From Sipunculus nudus (lineage: Eukaryota; Annelida; Sipuncula; Golfingiida; Sipunculidae): a stretch of 64,000 nt of DNA. Position 1 is the stretch's first letter. Every line of letters begins with the position of its first letter. Below the pieces are notes generated by a model, which did not search any database, was not told where the DNA came from, and saw nothing but the letters and a program-made list of their open reading frames with translations. The DNA lies in assembly GCA_026874595.1 (NCBI GenBank), contig CM049307.1, positions 74,686,643 to 74,750,642 on the forward strand, in the 5' to 3' direction. Position numbers and translations under genes: made by a program. Shown here in pieces: positions 46,274-58,386 of the stretch.

Positions 46274-48362
46274 ACAAGGGACCCATGGGTCACGGCGCTC
46301 AGCTGAATGTGACAGATGTAATTGTATCAACATTGTTGTATTTAGGTCTGTAAGATTTCATTTTGACAGATGTAATTTTTTGTATTTATTATGTAGTTGA
46401 GCAGAATAGTAATATCGAAGTATCAGTTTTTCAAATATGTACAAGAATGTGTGTCTAAAATATTTCATTGGGAATGACCAGATGTTGTAATTTGCAGAGG
46501 AAGGAAGTGGAGATTTGCAAGTTTAAAATACACATTTAATAAATAAATAAATTATGGAAAAGTAGAAAACTGATATGTTTTGGGAAGCAGTTGTTGCTGA
46601 TGGGAGAGGAAACAGAATGTCTCAAAAACTATCTATTGATAAGAAATGGTACATTAAGCTAAAATAAGTTGCCATATTTGATCTGAATTGAAGAATAGGG
46701 GATTGTTGCCAATAATATCTTGTGATCTGACCATGTGTTCTCTAATGTTGAAACTGAAGCATTTAAACAGTTAGCAAAGACAAAATCTGATATTTCCATG
46801 GTCATTGGTTGGTTCTCTGACTGTCAATATTGAAATCGCCCATGATCACTATAGGCAGGTAGAAGTCAACTTGAGGGACTAAAACTTGGAGTTCAGAGAA
46901 GAAGTTACTGATGGGACATGCGGGTGACCTATAGAGGAAAACAATCCGAGTCTGACTGTGAATATAGAGAAGAGATGACTCAAAATCTGGTGTTGTGTGG
47001 TGGTGAAGGGTTACATGGGGACTCAGTTGTTCATGTATATAAATGGCTAAACTATGAGGTGGTCTTTTGTTGTTGTTCCTCTGAAAGCTATTTGACCATT
47101 TCTGATAAGTTTGTAATGAGGACAGAGAGATAAAAAAACAAAGCAAATCACTTTAATTCCCATTCTACTGAGGCAGAAAAATAATGAACGAATGTTTGCA
47201 TTATATCATTCTTTTAATACATCAATTTTTTGTTAAGGGAAATTTTGCACAAATTTTATAAATTTTACTATACATTTACAGTATGTATCAGTTATATTTG
47301 AAACTTTAAGATGATTAACAATTCTAAAATAGATCAACATTTATAGTTAATCTGCTCAGGCAACATCACATTATATACACAGATGTATTTATTTTTTCTT
47401 AAAATATATTTTTGAAATTTGCAAAATAATTAACATCTGAAAATAACACTTGATTCAGGAAAAGTTGTGTACATTTGATCCGAAACAACAATGCAATTAA
47501 AGAATGTAAATAATGCAACATATCTGGTTGGGCAGGAGGGGGGGGGTCAGGGTTGCCATGTGATTCTACATTTGTGACAGCCGTGTTGCATCACTAAAAA
47601 GTTAACCAAGGCAAGGGACCAGACATGGCTGGTCTGGAAGTTCAAAATGGAAATACATTAGAGCCTCAGAAAAACTTCAATAACTAGAACAATTTTAAAG
47701 CTTTTTCTTTCAAATTTCAGAATTTTACAGATTAAATATATATATACTAACTGTGAAAAGTATTCAAAGTTCAAATGTTTTTACAAGAAAGAAACATGCC
47801 ATGGTCAAACTTGGGCAAAATTTAAGGTACCAAATTTATATTTTTTGCTAATATTTAAAAAATTTAACAGATTTTGATCTAATTTTTGGTATACAATTTA
47901 ATTTTGATTAACTAAAGTTGTATTACTGAAAAAAAAGTCCCTAGGTTTAACATTTTTTGTCTTGAGAGACCATTGTGTTTGGGCCCATAACTTTTTTAAA
48001 TTATATAAAACAGACTTAATTTCTGGCATGTACATAGGAACTATATAGAGGAATATTTATGGTAAATATGAAGAAAACCAGATGAGTGGTATTGATATTA
48101 GGCAGCCCTGAAGTGTGAAAATAGATTTCTAATAAAAAATTGAGGTTTTTCCTTAATATCTCGAAGGAACGAAGTCCTATTGACCCAATTTTTGGCATAG
48201 TAGGAGATTTTAGGGACCTCTAACTGTATGCCGAATTTCAGATTTGTAGGTCCAATGGTGTTGGAACGTGCCAGTCTAATGGACGGACATCCGGGCGGAC
48301 GGACGGAAGACAGACAATAAACCACGATTATAGCTCAGATGACTTATAGTCAGCTGAGCTTA
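46274..48362 (-). mobile_element. Family A Helentron-like element, copy A5
   Basis: The 3' end at the left is ACAAGGGACCCATGGGTCAC then GGCGCTCAGCTGA. The 5' end at the right, read on the - strand, is TTAAGCTCAGCTGACTATAA followed by a CCGT microsatellite. One ~690-bp core unit lies near 47860-48260. It differs from A3 and A4 in keeping an endonuclease fragment near its 3' end. Its 3' end faces that of A4 340 bp away. Confidence 0.83.
46690..47146 (-). pseudogene. Broken endonuclease (EEP fold) fragment of a Helentron or non-LTR element
   Basis: The - strand frame from 47146 contains SLAIYIHEQL, an FLYRSP block and IVIMGDFNID, the order seen in apurinic-type endonuclease (EEP) domains of Helentrons and CR1-like retrotransposons. 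GDFN holds a catalytic Asp and metal-binding Asn. The frame stops at 46802. About 25 codons on, in another frame, TWSDHKILLATIP supplies the final catalytic SDH, so a frameshift or stop separates the two. It is in the same orientation as A5 and close to its 3' end, where Helentron endonucleases sit. Not functional. Confidence 0.7.
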
Positions 48363-48398
48363 AAAAAAGTGGCAACTTTCATTGCAGGGTCCAAAGAA

Positions 48399-48414
48399 GG
48401 GGGGGGGGGGGGGG
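48399..48414 (+). repeat. Poly-G tract, 16 bp
   Basis: Homopolymer just outside the 5' end of A5. Confidence 0.9.
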
Positions 48415-49123
48415 ACCAATAGACTCAGTTAATCAGGATGTCTGACATATGGATGTGGAGTATTTTATCAGTCTACTTAATCTCCTACAGCTAGGGACTG
48501 TAGTCTTCCTGTAAGCTTGTGTGTAGGCAGAAAAAGCAAAAGTATAGCCAAACAAAAGTTTTATCAATATTTATTGAAAATATATGGAAATCACTAGTAC
48601 TGCAGTCCCATCAAGACTGAATTTTCAACCTTATATTTGGGAAAAACCTTTTTTTCAACTTTTTTGGGGGGAAAAAATTAAAAAATATCAGAAATTAGTA
48701 CAATTATTTGTAATCACAGAAAGATGCTTCTTTCCCTCTAGAGCAACTTAAAACAGGGCATTCATGCCACTGGAATAAAAGTATCCACAACAAATGACAA
48801 TGGAAAAATAGAAATGGAAGGATTTAAATGAAACATTCACATTTTACGATGAACAAATACTCTACATGTATATTAATCATAGTCCTTGAACAGCTGTTAA
48901 AATATAATGCACAGCAGGCACAATTATTTTAACCCTTCATCTACCATTTATGATGACTTATGGGACGTGACAGTATATGGACTTCCTAGATTTTTGCATG
49001 ATACACAAATCCATAATGTTACATGTTTCACTGAGTCCAACAGTGACCTCACTGAGTTTGTACAGGCAACATAATTTTTCCATTCATATACATGACAAGT
49101 AGAAACAGTATAAAATAAATGCT
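48415..49123 (-). other. POLR2I: POLR2I 3' UTR and downstream region
   Basis: No coding signal. It contains the only near AATAAA on the - strand (48575-48570). Confidence 0.5.
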
Positions 49124-49186
49124 TCACTCCGTCCAGCGATGAGTACAGTCTGGTCGTGTACACACATAGTACAGCCTCATTCCCTC
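49124..49186 (-). CDS. POLR2I: POLR2I coding exon 5
   Basis: Last exon: [20 protein letters not shown] then TGA. It gives the last Cys pair and the conserved HRW. The nearest AATAAA on this strand is at 48575-48570, about 550 bp downstream; a closer non-canonical signal may be used instead. Confidence 0.95.
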   Translation of the reverse strand, partial: EGMRLYYVCTRPDCTHRWTE

Positions 49187-52100
49187 CTGCAATCAAAATA
49201 AAACATTCATAGTTAATGCGTGAACATCATACATTGTGTAATCCAGTGAAAGTCTTTTTTCACCTTAAATGTACAATAATTGACTAATTAATTGACTAAT
49301 TAACTCTTACTTTGGTTTATCCTTTCAATGGGCCACCATTGTACATATACAGAGCCTACACAGGGGAACCCCCCTGCCCTACTCTGTAAGAGTTCAGCCT
49401 TTGCATTGCAAGTGCATGGGATTCATGTTGAAAGCAGAGACTGATTTTGAAATAGGTGGATTTCCCATGCTTGTACACAAGATAAGACACATTTATGGGT
49501 GTGACCAAAAGGACATCAGCATTCAATGGCCTGATGTAATTCCCAAATAGTTTTCTATGATAAGTAGGAATCATAGCAAAGTGAAAGTGATAGTGTCTAT
49601 GACCGATTTCCATATAATTATATGATGAACATATTACATTCATGTCAGTTAAGAAAAAAAAAATATGTTCGCAGTGATTACAGTAATCTCTATTCGAAAT
49701 GTTCCTGTAACGAGATATTGGATGGGAAGGAACTGATGTTATCTCACCATATAATGTCAAAACCAAGTAAACATCTGTTCATTTCTCAAATTTTCTGCGA
49801 GATTTATGTGACAATAACTGAACAAAACTCATATAAAGCCACTGATATAAGAAGTATAAAATCAAATAAATGATGCAAATAAAATCATTTGGTCTACAAT
49901 GGTTCTTCATTTGGATATATTTTTATAATCCTTACATCAAGAAGTTTGATATAATATTTTATTCAGTGGGTGTTTTCAATAACCATAAACATTCATATGC
50001 ACAAACACTTCTACATGATATTATCTTCCATGATTAAATGAAGAATTATAAAATGTTGATTACCATATTAAAATTTGTATTTTATAAAATGTTGATTAAT
50101 CCTACCTCTGCCTTTGATGAATGAGACTGGAAGAAAACAGACTCTCTGTGGCCACATTTTGGACAAGGGTGGTCTTCTGTGCGGGGCAGTGTGGGGTCTG
50201 CTACAACGTCACCAATAATCTGTGTCAACTCACTGAAATATACAGGATGCAACTCTGTTAGAAACACCACAAACAGAAGAACTTAATGAACAACACTTTG
50301 TTCCCTATAGCTTGGACAGTATAATCTTGGTACATTACAATTATAAGCTTGTTGTGCATGTTGAGTGTAGCCATCTGATTTCACACTGACCAGGCGGTTG
50401 GGTAAACATATTAGCATGTGGGTTTGTTGTGTAGGATGTATTACATCCAGAACAAAGACTGGGCACTGATGTGATTAACTGGTGCAAGGTGTTACAACAC
50501 AGGCAAAATTTAGAAATGACTTAAATCTAGCAACACATGTTGTTTTATTCCTCCCTGAAAATTTGGGGCTGACAGTGTCAGAAATACTAAGTTTTTGATA
50601 AGATGTAAAATTTTAGTCACAGGGGTTTTCCCTCTATGGTGAGAGTATGGGACTCTGATAATCAAAGTGGTTGCATTTTTGAGCTGGTCATCTAAGAGCA
50701 AAAGAACTGGGACTGTGATCAAGTGGTGGTGATTTTGGGGTGGTCTTTAAACCAAGGTGGCCTTTAGTCAAGGTTTTACTGTATATTATTATCAGGACTG
50801 CTTTACAATTCCAAATCTGATGTACATGTGTTTAGAATATTCACATATGACTAAATAAAGAAAGAATTCCTTACTCAATGTCATGCTGGATTTTGTTGAC
50901 ATATACACAGCGGTTGTCTGCCTCTTGTTGATAATCACAGTTTCGGCACTGAAATAAATAAAAATAAATACAAGTAAAGTTGGTTTATAACTGCATCCTG
51001 ACATTAGCCTTTCCGAATGTTTATTATGTAACCATAAAACCATGTACTTTAATGAAATACCTAAATCAAGATATTACCAGACTTTACAGTATTCCTTAAT
51101 AATTAATTAGAAATAATTAATCAGAATTCATTATTTATAATATTAATTATTTACAAACTAAAATATGTTGACTACATGTATCTGCCAAAATCAGAGTGGA
51201 ACGGGTGAAGTGAGGCATGGATTGAGTAGCAACGGGAAAAGAGTGAAGTGTTGCATATTAGCATGGATGTCTGCAGCCGAAATGTGTATGTAGGTTGCAC
51301 CACCTACCACAAAATCCAGAAAGCTGTCCAAGTTGTATACATATGCAAAATAAGTCAATTGAACCACTACAAGTATATGAGTGATTTTAGCCCGTGGCAC
51401 ACAAACAGAGGGACACTGTGCAAAAATGGTTGCAGATGGTGCCACCAGTTTTGCGTATGATAAAGAGCTATGTGAGATCTATACACATGCAAAACTTTGG
51501 TCCAATTGGTTGCACGGTTCCCGAGATATGAGCTTGGATGTCTGCAGCGTAAACTAGAATGTAGGTGGCACCACCTGTCATAAAATCAAGAGAGCTGTCC
51601 AGGATGTATAAACCTGCAAAATTTTTGGCAGATATGTCAAACCACTGCCGAGATATGAGTGTTTTATCCCATGGCAGACAAACAGATGGACACTGTGCAA
51701 ATATGGTTGCAGGTGGCGCCACCATTTTTTGTGTATGTTTTAAAGCTATCCAAGGGCTACATTTATACCAAATTTTTTTCCTGATCGGTCAAACGTTCCT
51801 GAGTTATGTGGGTTTATGTGTGAATCAGATGCACAAATAGACGCTGGGCAGAGAGGAAAGGTCAGAGGTCAACAGCAATTAGTTAGGCACCAGTTCACAT
51901 GTGACCCGATAATTGGTGTAAGTTTCAGAAAAATCTGTCCAGTAGTCTCAGAGGAGTTCTCCGGAAACAAACTTCGTTTTGACGGATACAATAAATATTT
52001 TGCTTATTCACATAACTTTACAATGATAAATGTAAATAGGAATAGAGCTGGTTAATGTTGCAATGGTTTATGTTTAATTGTTTTAATCAGAAGGTTTAAA

Positions 52101-55100
52101 CTGAAAACATAATTGACAACAAGGATAGGCCTTTCAATAACTGTGTGCCAATGTTAAAGAGACTAATTAATTTGATGGGGGTCAAAAGACTGGCACGGAG
52201 AGTGCCTTGTGTCATTGCCATGGTAGTTTGTGCAAATGGTGTTCCACTGTAGTTGCAGGCATATGTATATATATGGAAAATTTAAATTTGGAATAATTAT
52301 ACAGTTAAATTACAGTTCTAGATATACCTGTCCATCTCTGACCCAGTGCTAACAAAAAGAATTTTGTGAATGCTTTTGTGATTTATAAATGTATTATATC
52401 TCTCTAAGGACAAAACTTAACTTTTCCATGAATGAATGTCACAAAAACAACTCAATTAATAATTAAAGAATTTTATTAAATCTTCTTAAGGATAGTTGCT
52501 TTTCCATTAAAGAATGCCAGATATACAGCTTAATTATTCATTGACGAAATTTATTATATCTTTTTAATGACAGTTACTTTTCTAAAAATGAATGTCACAA
52601 ATACAATTTAATTATTCATATAAGAGATTTATTAAATATCTTTAAGGATATTTAATTTTCCATGAATGAATGTTCTAAATACAACTTTAAAAGAAATAGT
52701 GAAGATATCTCTGCAGTCTGTGTAAGGAAAGCATGGTACAGTCCGTTCCAGTGCCCCTGTCCACCTGTTTTTTCACAATTATTCATTTGCGAATCAAAGA
52801 AAGCCAACACTTTTTGACCTGAGGGGAGAAAGAGGAAAAAGCGTAATTAACTATTATGGAAATAATAGCCTACCTCTATTAGGCTTATATCATTTTCCTG
52901 TAAACAATTTTAAACCATTTTTTGAGTAACTAGTCTATTCTGTAGCGACATCTTGCCACTAATCTGTGAAATGGGCATTTCAGGAAATAGTGATTACGTC
53001 ATAATAGACGTGACGTACTAACTAGGCACCGACATTCACGGGACCAATAGTCAAGAGCTGCATACCCCTGTTTACAGCGAGACTTGTATTCTCCACATGC
53101 ACATGCTTCACTGTTACGTCACATTACTTTATATCCATATCCAAGGAGGATGGACAATGGCCACTTATCAGGGACGCCATGAACCACGGATATATATGAA
53201 ACATGTCAACTAGGCTGTAAAGTAAATAATATTTTTTTTGTGAGTAGGAAAGGTACCAAAAATTTCACTTTTGCCTCTTTATGCCATCGGTGCAAATTTT
53301 GTTTGGCAAGTCTGTCTTATGTAGAGATAATCGCGAAAAATCAGGTGGACAGGGGGTACTGAACGGACTAAAGTCAAGTGTATACTTACTGCATACAGCA
53401 GAACTCTGTTTTCTTTGTCTTCTTTTGGATACAACATGTTGTTACTGTAAAACACAAAATATTGTTATATGTGAGAGGTATACATGTCTAATTAAATGTA
53501 GTGCTGGAGGATAAAATTATTTCCTAGAATATGTGTGAGTTTGGGGGGGGAGGGTATATTTAATGCCAAGTCAATCGAAATGTTAAAATTATAAGGTTTG
53601 TTTTATTCTGTCCCCACTTAAAGAGTTTCAGCACCAACAGATGATCCAAAGACAAATTATGCCTTTAGAGAGATGTTCAAGAAGACAGAACAACTTCATG
53701 AATGTGTTACACCGGTCTGGTTGGTGATCTGTTCTTATTTTGATGTAGATCGGAATATGGCTTCATAAAAGTAGCCTTAAAGTCGTAACAGGTTGATGAA
53801 GTGGAAACAAAATGGGAGCCTATTATAACATTTTAAAATTTTATTTAACAAGATGTTGTCAAGCCACCCACTAATACTGATCAAATGTGCTGTTATGGTA
53901 TACTGAATTAGCCATAACAATGGGACAGAATCCTTTGAATAGGAAGCTGTTTTTGTGGTGACCCAGATTACCTCCAGATTTGACCCAAAAATCAAACAGA
54001 ATCTTCCCCTAGTGACAGGTTAGCAATATCTTAAAGATGGAAGGTTTGCGATGAAAAGTTTGGCTTCAAATGCATACATATTCCTTTTAAAGAAATGTCC
54101 TGTGACCTTGACCTTTGCCCGTTTGACCCCAAAATCAACATGGTTCTTACTTTAGTGGTCAGCCATTTATAAGTTAAGTTTGAAACCAAAATATCAAACT
54201 TAACTGGAGTTATCATCTGGAAACTAATTTGTGTGGATGGACGGATTGACAGACAGACATACAAACAGACAGACAGACAGGGTGATTAGTATAGGGCATC
54301 GACTTGTGATCAATAAACACACCAGGTTTTGGGACACCAGATGTAATGACAGCTGAGAAACTGACATGATTGTTGTCATTTTATAGTAAGTAAATAGAAA
54401 AATATTTGTTAAAATAGGAAAAAATACAGGACGCGCCACCACATTTCAGGAACTGACAAAACTAGTCATGGTCAATATTCAAGGCAAGATTTATGACAAT
54501 GGCATGTGATCCCCTCATGGGTGACATGTGAACACCTCATGGGCACCATGTGATCACCTCATGGGTGTCATGCCCCTCAGGGCTGCATGTGGAGCCAATC
54601 TATTTATAGCTTTGGCAGACTGCCAACGGTATCAGATTTGGCAACAGGTCAAGAGTTCACTCAGTGCAGGCAGGTACAGATCAAAAGTTCACCCAGTCTA
54701 GCCAGGTGCAGGTCATGAGTTCACTCAGTGCAGTAGCCTGGGCCAGCAAATTTTTCACAGTTCACTTGTATACTTGTTGTATACAATAATTAAAATATGT
54801 TAGGTATAAATATGCCCAATTTCAGGTTGATATATCAAATTCTTCTATAGAAATAAGCAGGCACAAAAGTCACACACTGTGCAAATGTCATTGTAGGTGG
54901 TGACACTTGTCTTGTGAACGAGAAACCCATCAAAGACACATAGTCAGGTCAAAATATTAGGCCAAAACATTAAACTTACCTTAAGTCTGATGCATGGGGC
55001 TGACCACGCTTAGGTGAGAAAGGCAGTTGCCCCAAGTGAACTGTGAAAAATTTGCTGGCCCAGGCTACTGCACTGAGTGAACTCATGACCTGCACCTGGC

Positions 55101-58100
55101 TAGACTGGGTGAACTTTTGATCTGTACCTGGCTGCACTGAGTGAACTCTTGACCTGTTGCCAAATCTGATACCGTTGGCAGTCTGCCAAAGCTATAAATA
55201 GATTGGCTCCACATGCAGCCCTGAGGGGCATGACACCCATGAGGTGATCACATGGTGCCCATGAGGTGTTCACATGTCACCCATGAGGGGATCACATGCC
55301 TTGTGCTTGGCTGCACTGACTGAACTCTTGACCTATATCTGGCTGCACTGAATATACTCTCTTGATCTATTGCCAAATCTGAAACAGTTGGCAGTTTCTT
55401 AACCTATTTAAATATACAGACACAATCTTGGCCTGTTGGCAAATCTGTTTACACATACTGAAAGACTTTGGCTAAAATGCTTTTTTCAAGCTGAAATATT
55501 CATAAACTTTTTATCAAAATATCTAGAATAATAAAAGATTCAGTTCTTTCATTGTTAAAGGTCCAATAATTCTGCCAAAAATCATTCAAGTAAACTTGAA
55601 CAAAGGCCACCTATGAATAATTTTTGTGCCATGTAACAGAAGTTATAATTGAAACAATAATTTTGTAGAAGAACAGTTTTGCAGTCCTCAGTTTGAGTTA
55701 GACATAATAATGGCCATAAGACCAACTTAAGTTTTTCTGATATAATTGAAAGAACCATGTCCTAGAATAATTCTTTTGAAAAACTGAACAATTCAACTTG
55801 ACAGTTTCATCATAAACATTTTAAGCTGAAAGAGGCTAAAATTATGAGGTTTTTGCCCATAAAAACAGATCAATGTAGGTGGCACATCAAAATCTGCAAC
55901 TTCAAATATGAGTCATGTGACCAACATTTGCACAATACTTAGTTATGCTAGCTTCTGTCATTTCTGAGATAACTATGTCAGTATGCTTACTTGGACAAAT
56001 GACTGTTCAAATTCATTTACCTCCACTAAAATTCATCAAATGCAAACCATTTGAACAAACTAGAGAGTGCTTGCCTCTGGGATCATTTCTGTAAAATATT
56101 GAACAATCTGGCTGGACCTTTTACAAGAAGACTTTTAAAGGTTTTTCAGCTTTTCCCCTATAAAATCTAAGTAAATGCAGACAGCAAAAAAATAATCTGA
56201 ATCCCACAACATTTGATATTTGACAGGTAATTACATAAAATCTGGGGATGGTAGCTCCTTCTATTCCTGAGAAATTATGGGTTGATATACAGATGACCAA
56301 TGACCCCGTACAAAAAAAGTCAATGCAGGTGGCACCACCAAAACCTGAATTTCATATATGACTCATGTGACCAACACTGGCATAACATTTGGTGATGATA
56401 GCTCTGGCCGTTTCTGAGATTGTCATTTTAGTATTCTTTTTTGGAGAGATGACTAGGTTCAACTTCCTGTAATTCGGCCAAAATTCACCAAACTTGAACC
56501 ATTTGAACAAACTTGAGAGAGATGGTAAAAAAGATTATTTCTGTGAAATATTGAACAAATTGGCTAGACCATTTTGGAGGAGAAGATTTTTTAAGTTTTT
56601 TTAGCTTTTTCTCTATAAAATCTAAGAAAATGCAGATTTTTTTTCAGATGGCTAATTTTTTGCATTAAATTTCATGATGCTAGCTGCAGTTGTTTTCAAA
56701 ACAGTATGGGTTAACGTATATCTGTGATTGTAAACATTGCCTGGCATGAGGAATATCTAAAATCATAAATCTACATTTTTTAAAAGTTTTTAAAAAACAT
56801 TCTTGTCAATATTAACCAAAGATAACCTGAATCTAAATGTCTGGAGGCATGATGTAATAGGTGCTGATAAACTGGTTCCAGGCTAGATGTATCTGCTTCA
56901 CACAGCTAACATATATGGTAAAATGACTCAATTCAATCTTTATTATTCAGCAAAAATTCATTCTTTGGAATGATAAAAGACAATTATTATAAGAAATATT
57001 CAGGGGATTATTCTTGTAAAACATTAAACAAATTGGCCTTAGTGGCGTCAGTCAAAAAACATTTTGCAGGTTTATAACTCATATAGGAAAATAAAGCAAA
57101 ATGGCTAAGTTAAGCTTCCCATAACTCAGCCAAAAATCACTGAACCAAAACCATTTGAACAAACTTGAATTATCAACATCTAAGGATAATTAATATGTGA
57201 GATTTATGAATTTGACCCAGTGGTTTTTGAGAAGATCTTTGTAGCCACTGAGCTTAAATGGGCTGTTATGGCATATGACTAAATTCAGCTTCCCATAACT
57301 CAGCCAAAAGTCACTGAACTGAGACCATTTGAACAAACTTCAGAAAGCACTACCCTAGGATCATTCTTGTGCGATATTAAACAATTTGGCCAAATGGTTT
57401 CAGAGAAGAAATTTTTTGTAGCTGTCAGTATGATACGGGCACTGATGACCCCCGTTCAAAAAAGGCTTATGCAGGTGGCGCCACCAACACCTCAATTTCA
57501 GACATGACTCATGTGACCAAAATTGGCATAAAATTTGGTGATGACAGCTCCAGCAGTTTCTAAGATTGTAATTTTAGTATGCTTTTTTGGACAGATGACT
57601 AAGTTCAACTAGCTGTAACTCGGCCAAAAATCACCGAACTTAAACCATCCAAACAAACTTGAGAGAGATTTTTCCAGGGATCATTTCTGTGAAATACTGG
57701 ACAATTTGGCTGAACAGTTTCGGAGAAGGAGATTTTTAAAGCTTTTTTTAGCTTTTTCCCTATAAAATCTAAGAAAATGCAGTTAGCCAAAAAATAAGCA
57801 AAATCCGATAGAGTTTTTTAGATGACTAATTTTTTGCAGAAAATTTCTTGATGCTAACTCTTGCCCTTTTCAAGATAATATGGGTTAACTTACAGACCCC
57901 GGACGACGGACGACACCACACCATCGCATAAGCTCACAGGTTCGCTAAAAATTATATGTGATAATTTAGCGAGGAACACATATGTTGGTGCTCAAACATG
58001 GTTTGTAGCACACTGTACAGAATTATGTTGGTGAGCATCACTCCTACATGGTTGAGGATGTCCGGGTGTAATTATTTGGTTGTTTAAGCATTGAAGGGTC

Positions 58101-58312
58101 CTTAACAACAGCGTTATTGAGCTGTTCGTTCATCCACACCTGACGTTCCCGCAGAAAAGAAACCAAGAGCAGGGAAAGGGTACAGAAATTGTATCAGTCG
58201 CCCGTTTGCCACTCAACTGTAAACATTGCAGATTGTGTGTAGTTCAGGTACCATATTTTATTGAACTATTTGCAACTGGAACTTGTATAAAATCGAATAA
58301 AGCAAACTAAAA

Positions 58313-58386
<74 letters not shown>

